A program made the translations under genes and the position numbers. This document shows positions 1 to 8,371 of a stretch of DNA of 17,064 nt, in pieces. The stretch spans positions 1 through 17,064 of the forward strand of contig NAVB01000655.1 of the NCBI GenBank assembly GCA_002179805.1, written 5' to 3'. Every line of letters begins with the position of its first letter. Position 1 is the first letter of the stretch. The notes under the pieces are model-generated. The model saw only the letters and a list, made by a program, of their open reading frames with translations. It was not told the DNA's origin and ran no database searches. This DNA comes from Acanthamoeba lenticulata (taxonomy: Eukaryota; Discosea; Longamoebia; Acanthamoebidae).

Positions 1-95
1 GTTTGTTTTTGTTGTTGTTGTTTGTTTTTTTTTGTTTTTTTTTGAATTTAGATGTAAATAAAAGATCAGATTATTTACATTGTTGAGAGGCATAC
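1..95 (-). other. Start of intron 1 of the WDR3-like gene, with T/G-rich (A/C on the coding strand) low-complexity tract
   Basis: The donor on the minus strand is GTATGC at 95-90. Positions 1-46 are almost pure T and G (blocks of TTTG and TTG). No acceptor is visible before the window ends. Confidence 0.55.
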
Positions 96-379
96 CCGGC
101 AGCGAGACGAGCCTGTGGTCCGGCCACAAGAAAAGTGACATGAGCGTGCTTAGGCGCGATGAGGTCAGGGTCGGGAAGGAACTCGCTGTGGGCATCTCCC
201 GGCTGAGGATAGGGCGGAAGGGCTGCTCGGAGGCTAGCGGTGCGCAGATCCCAGATGAGCACGCGCTCAAGCCCGCCTACGGCAACAAGGCCCTCGCCAA
301 CCTCAACGCAATTGGCCTCCGGGCTAAAGACCACACCTGCCACCGATCGAGGCTCATATCGCAGGTAGGCACGCACCAT
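96..379 (-). CDS. WDR3/Utp12-like WD40 protein, first exon (partial)
   Basis: The exon starts at the ATG at 379 (MVRAYLRYEP...) and encodes about 94 residues with the opening of a WD40 propeller. The segments YLRYEPRSVAGV and VLIWDLR match the N-terminus of WDR3 (yeast Utp12/Dip2), where YLRY...FGVI is followed by a first blade ending in FIWDLR. WDR3 belongs to the UTPB part of the small-subunit processome and acts in 18S rRNA maturation in the nucleolus. The frame reaches LAAGY, like LAVGY in WDR3. A donor (GG then GTATGC) falls there in phase 2, so the later stop is probably intronic. The intron then runs off the left edge through an A/C-rich tract. Compared with human WDR3 there is an insertion of about 15-20 residues rich in Pro and acidic residues. 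The rest of the roughly 900-residue protein is outside the window. Confidence 0.72.
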
Positions 380-690
380 CTCGCCCTAGATATCCAACTT
401 TTTGCAACACACTGTTTCCGGAGGCACACCGTGTTGGCTTCTCCGCAAGCCTCCGCCAGAAAAGAAATGGAAAAGAAAACATGGGATTGCCCGCGATCGC
501 AGAAGCCAGAAAAATTCCCACACGCAACCCCACCAGTGTTGCTGCGCCAGCAGTCGAGCAGCACTGATGGAGCCGCAGGAGGAACCCTGTGCAAGTGATC
601 GCGCGTGGGATCTTTTAAGCGCACTGCGCGCTCTGCGGTACCGGAAGGGGACTGGCAACCTGGGTGTTATAGTCGATTGATGATAGTGTT
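380..690. promoter_or_regulatory. Divergent intergenic region between the WDR3-like and FAM98-like genes
   Basis: These 311 bases separate two start codons that point away from each other, so both promoters and 5' leaders must lie here. No TATA-like box stands out. Open frames across it on both strands have no recognisable domains and are treated as chance. A 14-base word (aggaggaaccctgt, 577-590) recurs at 11737-11750, just before the start codon of the actin-bundling gene, but it may be coincidental. Confidence 0.6.
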
Positions 691-1604
691 ATGTCCCTTT
701 TTGCCAACAATAATGTCCATCGTCTAGAGTGTCTGGTGAGTGGGACGAGCTCGAGGGTGAGCCACGCGATCTCAATGAAGAGAACGAAGCTGCAGCGGTA
801 GCACTGGAAGAGAGTCTAGGCCAGCAGGCAGGCTTCATGCAGGCGGCGGGTGTCCTGTGGTCGGAGCTGCTGGGCCTCCTCCCCGCCACCGCCTGCTCCA
901 ACGCAGCTTCTTCTGGGATCTCTAGCGCCACGGCATGGCCCGCCTTTCGGGCCCAGCTGGCCGCCTTCGTTCGGTCCCTGGGTGACGTCCCATCCTTGAC
1001 CCCCCCCCCCAAATCCCCCCTCTCAACACCACTCTCCCAAAAGAGCTTGCCGGAAATGGCAGCCATGCATGGCACATGAGTTGCCTCACATACCTTACCA
1101 GCCGCAGCAGCAACAGTAGTAGTAGCAGCAGAGCCAAGTGGCACACACTCTCTCTCTCTCACACTCTACACTCGCGCCGCACAAAAAGGCCACACACACA
1201 TTACAGAGCAAAACCTGGACGAAGCCGACGGCCGTATGCGCGTTATCGAGCTCCTGGTCGCGGAGTTGCAAACGGCCCGTATGCTGGCCGTGGTGCCCGC
1301 CGTACGCGACGCCTTCCTCCTCCTGCTCGTCCTCTTCCTTGTCCATCCCCACCCTAAATGCCCCCCCCTTCTCTTTTCTTTTCTTTTTCTGACATGTCAC
1401 CAGAGCGCTGGCCAAGTGGGGGAGAAGACTGACGAAGCTGCCGTGCTTCGACACGAGCCGGCACAAAGCTTGTTGGATCTGGCCCAGACTCTCAACCTAC
1501 CTTCCCCGGCCGATGGCGCCACCACTCTCCGACAAGCCTCGCAAGAGGTGCGTGGCCTCTTCTTCCTTTTTGCCTCCCCTTTTCTCTTTTTCGTTTCACT
1601 CGTT

Positions 1605-1635
<31 letters not shown>

Positions 1636-2077
1636 AATACGCATACGTGCGGGGCCGCAGGTCCAAGCACTGCTGGGCCAACTTCCGGTCAACCATTTGG
1701 GCGCGCCCTTGCTGCCCCGCGGCCTCCACTTGACGCCTGCGCAAATGGTTCTCTTCCAATTCCCTCGCTCCCTCGCTCCCCTCCGCCCAGATCAAAAAGG
1801 CCAAGTGTTGCAGTTGCGTGAACACTTGTCTTTCGCGCGCGCGCGCGCTCTCTCTCTCTCTCTCTCTTCTTCCTCTTTTCTCTAAGCGTCATTGATTTGA
1901 TTTGATTGATTTGGGGATGGGGGGGGGGGATGGGGGCGTAAACGTACGACAGGAAACGCTGGAGCGGATGAATGAGAGTTTGAGCGAAGAGTATCGCGTG
2001 CGCCGGGAAGTACTGCTCAAGCGCCTGGATGTGACCCTCCACGCCCTCTCCTGTTCGGCCAAACATCAGGTTGCTGT

Positions 2078-2146
<69 letters not shown>

Positions 2147-3091
2147 CGTCTTGTTTTATTTTGTTCTTCTTCGCAGCCTCTTCCCTCCCAATGGCCTCCG
2201 CTGACTGGAGTGAGTGGCCGGGCGCTCTTTTTATTTATTTATGTGTTTCTCCACTTTTGGTGTGTGGGGGGGGATATTTGCCCACCCAACAGGAGCACGA
2301 GGGGGAAGTGCTCGGCGTGGTGGAGGTGGGCAAGCAGGCCCTGGGGCAACAACAGGCCACATTCTGCCTGTACGACGTGCTGGCAGCGCGTGACGACCTT
2401 GCGCGTCTCCACCCGACCCGCGATATCCTGTCGACAGCTGCCACGGTCAAGAGGCTCCTCATTGGCTCCGTATGTGCCCAATCCTTTCGGATGATTGATC
2501 ATTTATGTGTGTGGTGTGTGTGCATTTCTTCTCCTTCTTCTTCTTCTTCTTCTTAAATGTTGGTGCTATTTATTACTCCATTTTCCCCCAATCCCCAGTT
2601 TTGAGGAGGAGAGCGAATGGATTGGATCGGATTGGATTGGATTGCAGACCATGATGATGGTAACCTGACATATGTGTGTGTGTGTATGTGGTGTCACACG
2701 TGTCTTTGCCTTTTTGGGGTCGAAGGTGCCGGATCGTGGCGGGCGAGTGGGCGAAAAGAGGAAGGACGGAGCCATGCCGACGATGCGGGAACGTTCGGCA
2801 GCACCCTCGTCGTCGGGTGGTGGTGCTGGCGGCGCGCCTCGCGGTGGACGAAGCGGGACCAGGGGGAACCGAAGTGCTCGGGGTGGCGGCCGCGTGCAGG
2901 GCGGATGGGATGAAGGCGCCGCAGGAGAGCGGCGTCCGCGCAAAGGCGGCCGTAGCAGCAGCGGGAAGCCACCTGTGGAGGCGCCTGAATCCGCCCCACC
3001 CACCACCACCAAGACGAGAGGCGGTTGGGGCGGCCCTCGTGGTGGACGGAGGGGAGGTCGAGGAGGTGGCGAGCGAGGAGCGGCCGCCTAG
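691..3091 (+). CDS. FAM98-family protein (RTCB tRNA-ligase complex component), eight exons
   Basis: The proposed exons are 691-735, about 825-981, 1207-1301, 1404-1547, 1661-1747, 1953-2069, 2293-2469 and 2726-3091, giving about 395 residues. Exon 3 (ELLVAELQTARML) matches human FAM98A LTYLISELEAARML. Exon 5 has LPVNHLGAPLL (VPPNHVGKPLL in human). Exon 6 has EEYRVRREVLLKRLDVTL (NEYEVRRKLLIKRLDVTV). Exon 7 has DVLAARDDL (HLLAARQDL). Exon 8 opens VPDRGGR, identical to human. The tail is rich in RGG and Gly-Arg, as expected for an RNA-binding and arginine-methylation region. In animals FAM98 proteins belong to the RTCB/DDX1/CGI-99 tRNA-splicing ligase complex and to RNA granules. All junctions from exon 2 on are in phase. 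Exon 1 (MSLFANNNVHRLECL, then GTGAGT) and the start of exon 2 are less certain: acceptors at 782, 812 or 824 all keep the frame. Confidence 0.8.
982..1206 (+). other. Intron 2 of the FAM98-like gene
   Basis: Donor GTGACG and acceptor ATTACAG, both in phase 1. It holds a C11 run (1000-1010), CAG/TAG trinucleotides (about 1102-1130) and CT/CA dinucleotide tracts near the acceptor. No gene is seen inside it. Confidence 0.6.
1748..1952 (+). other. Intron 5 of the FAM98-like gene, rich in simple repeats
   Basis: The best donor is GTTCTC after ATG at 1745-1747 and the acceptor is GTACGACAG. Joining them gives LTPAQM/ETLERMNESL, which aligns residue for residue with the FAM98 pattern Q-W-x-x-I-E-x-I-N. 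It contains alternating GC (about 1838-1849), a CT run (to about 1867) and a G11 run (1919-1929). Confidence 0.5.
2070..2292 (+). other. Intron 6 of the FAM98-like gene, carrying a CTTG microsatellite
   Basis: Donor GTTGCT and acceptor CCAACAG, both in phase 0. The join SAKHQ/EHEGEV aligns with RAKSQ/TEKLAK of human FAM98A. It contains the CTTG array at 2081-2144 and a G8 run (2266-2273). Confidence 0.65.
2081..2144 (+). repeat. (CTTG)16 tetranucleotide microsatellite
   Basis: Sixteen perfect CTTG units lie within intron 6 of the FAM98-like gene. All three forward frames translate it as a Leu-Ala-Cys-Leu repeat without stops, which creates long spurious open frames. It is probably length-polymorphic. 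Confidence 0.97.
2470..2725 (+). other. Intron 7 of the FAM98-like gene
   Basis: The donor is the textbook GTATGT and the acceptor is TCGAAG, both in phase 0. They join LLIGS directly to VPDRGG, as in FAM98A (MGR/VPDRGG). It carries a TTC run (about 2529-2554), GGATT repeats (about 2625-2644) and a TG run (about 2672-2685). Confidence 0.75.
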
Positions 3092-3337
3092 GCCGGGTGG
3101 GAGAGATCTTTTCCCTCTCCTCTCTCTCTCTCTCGTACACAAACAGGTGCTTGTTCCGCACACCCAAATGGGGTGGGGGCAAGATGGTGTTCCTGCTGCG
3201 GTATAACTCGTTCTCTCTTTTGTAACGCCCACAACTTTTATGGAGGGGAGCGGACCTACAAGTATGTATGTATAGTTAAATGCAACATGCGGGTATCTCT
3301 CTCTCTCCCTCTCTCTCAGGAGGGAGGGAAGCGCAAA
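3092..3337. other. Convergent intergenic region between the FAM98-like and kinase-LRR stop codons
   Basis: These 246 bases hold both 3' untranslated regions. They contain two CT-rich tracts (about 3115-3135 and 3296-3318). No AATAAA signal is visible for either gene. An acceptor-like CACAAACAG at about 3139-3147 could belong to a 3'-UTR intron. Confidence 0.5.
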
Positions 3338-6300
3338 TCAGCCCTCCATGCCAAACAGGCGCTTGCGGGTCTTCTCAAAGGCGCGCTCGCGGAAAGTGTT
3401 GGGGTAGCGCGAGAAGATGTCGTCGACGGTGGTGCAGTGGACCTCCTTGAGCGATCCGCGGAGATCAAAGTCGGTGTAGCGCGTGACCTGGACGAAGAGC
3501 TTGGGCATTCCGCGCAAGAGCGTGCGGATGGCTTCGTCGGTGAAACACGAGCAGTAGATCAGATACAGGTCCTCGAGCAGCGGACACCCAACCGCGATCG
3601 CGTGGAGGGACGCTTCAGTGAGGTTATTGAGGTTGTTGAGCTCCAGCTTGCGCAGATTCGGGCACGCCTCCGTGATTCGCTTTATCGCGGCATCGTTGAG
3701 CTGGATACACTCGCTCAGGTTGAGCACCTGCAGCGACGGGAAGTAGCCGTTCTCCGGGAAGCACGCCCCTGGATTGTATTGCACCAATTAGTATTATTAG
3801 TATTAGTATTAGTGTTGGTGTGTTGTTGTTTTGGTGGGGGGTTTGGGGGGTTGGGGGAGTTGGAGTCACATGACGGGGGAGAGGGGGAGGAGTGGTGGGC
3901 GCACCGGTGAGGATCATGCAGTTGCAGAGGGAGAGCTCGACGAGCTGAGTGCAGGCGCAGAGGAGCTTCTTGATGGCGTTGTCGGAGACAGAGAGCTGGT
4001 TGAACTTGTTCCAGAAGTCGAGGGTGAGGGACTTGAGGCCGGTGCAGTACTGCGCGATGGCGAGCAGGGAAGAGTCCGTCACGCCGTCCCCGTAGCGGAA
4101 GCGCAGGGTCTGGAGCTTGGTGCACTGTTGCACCACGTTCTGCAAGCCGTAGTCGGTCATCCCGATCCCGTCGAGCAAGAGGCTGCTCAGGCCCTTGCAC
4201 GTCTTGGACACCTGTGTGGCCCCACCACCCCCCACCCCCAAATAAATTAACTCGACCCCTTACCCATAGTACGAAAGAAGAGAAGAAACTTTCTCAAAAC
4301 AGTTTTGACAAAGAAAAGAAATGGAAAGAAGGAGACCACGGCCGCCAGGCCCTGAAGCGCCTCTACAAAAAGAGGCGGCTTCTCAACAGGGGAGGGGGGA
4401 ACGCGAACCTCGAGCAAGATGGCGTCCATTTCGAAGTGGTAGTTGGAGAGGTCGAGGGTGGTGAGGCTCGCGCAGCACTGGACCAACTGAATGAAGTCTG
4501 CGCTCGTGATTTTGAACGACGTCGAGAGCGGCGAGAAGTTGAGCGACTGCAGGTCAGAGCACACCTGCATGTGTGTTTGTATGTGTGTATGTGTTATGTA
4601 CGTATGTATGTATGTATATGCATGCGTGTGTTTCATTGATGGTGGCGTGCGGTGGAGAGAAGAAGAAAGGAAAAGGAAAAGGAAAAGGAAAAGGAAAAGG
4701 AAAAGGAAAAGGAAAGGGGAGGGGAGGATCTCTTGAAGGGAGGTCTTGGGTGGGAAGGGGGGGCACAGGGAAGGGGAGGGGCAAAACCTTGGTGAGGGTC
4801 TTGAAGCCTTTCTTGGAGAGCTCACAATAGGAGAGGTTGAGAGACTGGAGGCGCAGGGGCCGCTTCTTCGAGGCGCCTTTGCCGGAGACGAAGGTCCGGA
4901 AGGCCGTGCCCTTGATCTTCTTACACCCGAAGAGGGAAAGCTCCCGCAGCTGCGTGCAGTTGCGCAGCACCGCATCGATCGACTTGTCCGTGATCTTCTC
5001 CGAGCACTTGAGCTTCAGCACCTTTGATCGGATGGACAGCAAGATACAAAGATCAATAGATAGATCGATAGTTATTAATAAGTGAACACATCACAAAAGA
5101 GAGAGAGAGAGAGAGTTATCAACGAGGGGAGAGAGAGAGAGAGACGGAGGACGCAAACCTGCAGGTTAGGGCAGTGCTCGGCGATGAGCTTGATGGCACG
5201 CGAGGACAACTTGGACGAACAGTAGATGGAGAGCTCCTCCAAGTTGTGGTTGTGTGTGACCACCGCCTGCAGAAGGAAAGAAAAAGGAAAAAAAAAGCAA
5301 ACATGAGGTGGTGGACATCAGGTGGGGAAGGAAGGAGCTCCTCCTCCCCCCTCCACCCCTTCACCAATGGGTCGTCACGCGAGGAGAAGGAGGAAGAGAG
5401 AAGAGGAAGAGGAAGAGGAAGAGAGAAGACGAAGAGGAAGAGGAAGAGGAAGAGAGAGAGAGAGAGAGAACAAGGACCTTGACGATGCCGTCCGTGGTGG
5501 CGCCGAGGGTGAGACGGCGGAGGCGGGTGCAGGTGGTGGCGAGCTGGTAGTAGTCGACCTCATTGAACTCGCAGGAGATGAGATCGAGCTCCTCGAGCTG
5601 CTCATCGAGGAGGCGGTCGAGGACGGCGCGGGGCAGGCGGCCATTGTTGATGCGGATGAGGAAGTCGAGCATCTTCTTCTTGAAGGAGGGGAGGAGCCGG
5701 TCAGAGACCTGGCGAATGTTGTAGTGCTCGAGGTGGGAGGCCACGCGGATGAAGCAGAGATCGACGAGGGACGGGAGCGGGCGAGGGCGCTTGGTCTTGC
5801 GCATGGGGATGGTCTCCCAGTCAAAGGGCGTGCTCTCGTCTCCGTTGAGCCGATGGAACAGGGTGGCCAGCAGCGTGTGCAGGTACTTGTAGTCCGGCCG
5901 GTCGCCGTATCGCAAGCTCTGGAGGTGCTCCATGAACTTGAGAAACTCCTCCGGCGAGTCCGCTACGAGCTCCGGGTTGTTGAGCCGCTTCTTCATGTCG
6001 CCCACTTGGTCCTTGTCCTTGATCCGCCGCCACGGCAGCGACCCGTTGGAGAACTCGAGCAGCACGTAGAAGAGTGACCACAGGTCATCTCGCCGTCCGA
6101 GGTCCTTGGACTCGTGCGAGTTGATCGCCGCGTATCGCGCCGTCCCCCGGAACCCCGTCGACTCGCGGGGCGGGCGCACCTCCCCATTAGACAGCACATA
6201 CTTGCGCGCCAGCCCAAAGTCGATCAGGTACACCGTGTTCCTCTTCTCCGGCGTCAGTCCGATCGCGTAGTTGGACTTGCGAGTTCCCCCACCCAACCGC

Positions 6301-6921
6301 CCGCCCACCCACGATCACGGGATCGCGGCGCGAGGTGCGTGAGAAGGGAGTGCGCCCGTCCACCCATGTCCATGGAGAAAGAGAAGAAACACACACGCAC
6401 ACACGCGCAATGCAGAGACACGCACGGGTTTGATGTCGCGGTGAAGGTAGCCCAGCTCATGGACGGCCTCAATGGCGCGGAGCATTTGCATGCCGAGCTT
6501 GCATGTAGTAAGCATGGAGAACTTGCCTCCGGGCTGCTTGCGGCGCAGCTCGGAGATATTTTCACCGAGCAGCTCCATCACCATGTAGTTGTAATCATTG
6601 TGCCTACCGCAAGTAATGAACTGCACCACCCAGGGACATGCTGCGCCATCATCCACCCCCCCCCCCCCCAAATTCGTGTGCCCGCGTGTGCGCGCGCGTG
6701 TGTGATCGTGTGGGAATGAGTGTGAGCACATCACCGCGCAGCGAAAGGCGCCACAACACCAACAACAAAAAGCACAGGGGCAGGTCGAAGAAGAACGCAC
6801 TTTGAAGCTTCTTGAGCACTGCCACTTCAAGCTTGAGGACTTGCTTCTTACTGTCAACTCTTTCGACTTTGATAGCCACCAACTTGTTGGTGTTGATGTC
6901 ACGGCCAGAATAGATTTCGCC
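3338..6921 (-). CDS. TTBK/CK1-type protein kinase fused to AMN1/FBXL-type leucine-rich repeats (5' end unresolved)
   Basis: The proposed exons on the minus strand are 6921-6801, 6640-6426, 6275-5478, 5266-5159, 5021-4788, 4564-4409, 4211-3905 and 3768-3338, giving at least 788 residues. The kinase shows GEIYSGRD, VAIK (lysine at 6870-6868), HRDIKP with the following SN (catalytic Asp 6437-6435), LIDFGLARKY (Asp 6221-6219) and FRGTARYAAINSH. This last takes the place of the usual APE region, as in the CK1 family. KQVLKLEVAVLKKLQ, VRPPR and LPWRRIKDKDQVG are closest to tau-tubulin kinases. After a linker (PSLVDLCFIRVASHL...), about ten leucine-rich repeats of the LxxLxLxxC type follow, as in AMN1 and FBXL proteins, and run to the stop. 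All listed splice phases agree. No canonical GxGxxG loop is visible before GEIY. That frame is closed by a TGA just upstream (6927-6925), so the true first exon is missing or shifted. Substrate unknown; phosphorylation coupled to LRR-based target binding is inference. Confidence 0.78.
4669..4713 (+). repeat. (GGAAAA)7 microsatellite in a kinase-LRR intron
   Basis: Seven GGAAAA units followed by GGAAA lie in the intron 4787-4565 of the minus-strand kinase gene, giving a TTTTCC tract on the coding strand. GT/ATGT repeats (about 4569-4632) lie nearer the acceptor. Confidence 0.93.
5380..5470 (+). repeat. GA-rich (GAAGAG/GA) low-complexity tract
   Basis: Almost pure purine on the plus strand within the kinase-gene intron 5477-5267, so it is a CT tract on the coding strand. 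It directly follows the donor GTCCTT. Confidence 0.9.
5479..6275 (-). other. Large exon with the kinase C-lobe, linker and first LRR
   Basis: This 266-codon exon begins after the intron that splits HRDIKP from SNYAIG. It contains the DFG motif and the CK1-type activation segment. The C-lobe ends near STPFDWE, which corresponds to the TTBK kinase-domain end (SDPFDWE). A basic linker with TKRPRP and a helical segment follow, leading to the first LRR (LEELDLISC). The bridge between kinase and repeats is therefore inside one exon, so the fusion does not depend on a splice prediction. Confidence 0.82.
6656..6669 (+). repeat. Poly-C run in a kinase-LRR intron
   Basis: A C run of about 14 (G on the coding strand) lies just upstream of the acceptor GGCGCAG of the exon beginning at 6640. 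That exon joins in phase 1 to give KKLQTCPWVVQFITCG. Confidence 0.85.
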
Positions 6922-7112
6922 TTGTCACCAATAGGGCCGCCCAACATCAGAATGAGAACAATCACTTTTGGGGGGGGGGAGCAGAAAGACGCGAAGCGGT
7001 GCGTGTGCGTGTGCGTGAAGAAAAAGGGCAAAAGCGTGAAATGTGAGGAAATGGGCTTGGGGATAATAATAATAATAAATAATATGAAAAAAAAAACAGA
7101 GGGAGGGGGTGC
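6922..7112 (-). other. Junction between the NF1-like and kinase-LRR exons
   Basis: This 191-base stretch holds an AAT repeat (about 7063-7082), a G10 run (6970-6979) and a short open segment with MLGGPIGDK directly before GEIYSGRD but one base out of frame. An acceptor-like ACAAG lies at 6925-6921. No standard donor in phase 1, which this acceptor would need, is visible in the NF1-like exon. Confidence 0.5.
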
Positions 7113-8371
7113 CTTTTGCAAAATGTCGGAGAGCCGGGTGGCGTTGAGGTTGAGGTACTCGATGAGGTTGAGCGGCGACGAGACTTCATCGCCAGCGGAG
7201 AGGGGTGTGGCGAGCTTGCTCATGAGGAAGTCAAACTTGGAGGCCGAGACCTGGAAAAGAACACGTCCGGCCTTGTCGCGCAGCTCGGCAGCATGGTGGG
7301 GCCCGGGAGGCTTCAAAATCGTGTTGACCGCCATGTTCCAGATGCGGATGGCCAGGCCGTCGTCGATGACAGGCGCGGCCACTTGCTCCTCCTTCTGCTT
7401 CAACTGTGCACGCGTGTGGTGGTGGTGGGGATGACGGGCGCAAAGAGCATGAGATCGCGTCTATAAAAACTAAAAAATATCGGAGGGCGCGTAGTAGATC
7501 AGAAGAGGGGGGCCGAGGCGTACAACGTGCTTGTCGACGTCGCCCAGCGTGGCGAGTTGTTCGTTTTTCTGTTGGCGCGAACCCGACACCACGCGCAGTG
7601 AGCAAAGAACAGGCAAGAGGAAGAGGAGTTGAAGGAGAGAATGAATGAATGAAAGAAAGAAACAGCCCGAGACCGGACAAGAGGGCGCCGTAGTAGCCCG
7701 TACCAGGTACTGCCACGCAGAGGCCATGCTCGTTGCAAGCCGGTTCAATAAATAGATGCGCGCCTGCGCCAAGCTGTTTTGCCCATCCTCAGAATCGTCA
7801 AAGCTCTGTCGGTGTACGCGCGGTGGTGGTGGGGCACAAAGTAAGTTGGCGAACATGTTCCTTAGACAAATAAACGAAAGCTAATAATTTCGAAAATTAT
7901 TTGAATAGAAAAAAAAATAATTGCTAAATTAGCTGCATTAATAACAAAGAATAAAATAACATAAAATAAGAGCAATAACTGTTTAGTACCTGATGCAGAG
8001 TTTCAAGAACTTGCACAACGGCTGCAGCCACCACGTTGAGCTTGTGCTGGCTCATCTCCAGGAGAGCCTGCTCATTTTGGGTGCGTAGTGAGGCCTGCCG
8101 CACTCTTTCCGAGGTCTGCTCATCTTTGTTCTTATACAAGGACACCACCTGCCGTGCATAATTATTTCAAATTGTTATCAGTTTCGGGGCGTTTAATAAA
8201 CAGTCCAAATTGAGAATTAAAAAAATCAAATCACACAACCCTACTCACAAATTTGTGAGTTAGTTTTGGGGCGCGTACCATGCTGCTGATTCGATCCACG
8301 AGGTGTTTGATGAGAGAGGCCTCATCGGCAAGAGCCTGCAAACCGGCAACGAAGGATGCGCTCGACATCAT
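7113..8371 (-). CDS. Neurofibromin (NF1)-like N-terminal region, five exons, 3' continuation missing
   Basis: The exons on the minus strand are 8371-8279, 8148-7990, 7805-7704, 7568-7524 and 7403-7113, all phase 0, giving 230 residues from MMSSASFVAG to LSDILQK. The best evidence is HHAAELRDKAGRVLFQVSAS against NF1 QHAAELRNSASGVLFSLSCN, followed by LIEYLNLNATRLSDIL against LLQYINVDCAKLKRLL. Earlier stretches (QHKLNVVAAAVVQVLETL and the helix in exon 3) also fit NF1 residues of about 50-110. NF1 proteins are RasGAPs of about 2,800 residues, but no GAP or Sec14-PH region is present here. After LQK the frame enters low-complexity sequence with no good GT donor; a GC donor (GCACCC at 7112) is possible. 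The kinase-LRR gene then begins on the same strand. It could be a broken gene, a real fusion or an assembly join. Confidence 0.6.
7806..8278 (-). other. AT-rich introns flanking exon 2 of the NF1-like gene
   Basis: The introns 8278-8149 and 7989-7806 (donors GTACGC and GTACTA, acceptors GGCAG and GACAG) are strikingly A+T-rich. They lack the CT and G runs that fill most other introns of the window. Confidence 0.6.

Noticed and set aside
577..590. 14-base word shared with 11737-11750 upstream of another gene
   Set aside because: One shared 14-mer is not unexpected by chance in 17 kb of biased sequence, and the purine-rich surroundings raise the odds further.
1791..1817. Possible 27-base mini-exon (IKKAKCCSC) in the FAM98-like gene
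   Set aside because: It is in phase, but direct joining of 1747 to 1953 aligns better with the FAM98 family, and the mini-exon product has no counterpart.
2071..2556. Long open frames with repeated Leu-Ala-Cys
   Set aside because: They are the three-frame translation of the (CTTG)16 microsatellite in a FAM98 intron; only the 2293-2469 part is coding.
3173..3910. 245-codon plus-strand frame
   Set aside because: It is antisense to the last LRR exon of the kinase gene; the minus strand shows regular LRR spacing and ends at a stop at 3338.
5322..6077. 251-codon plus-strand frame rich in Glu, Arg and Val
   Set aside because: It is antisense to the kinase exon and includes the GA repeat; its composition follows from the complementary codons.
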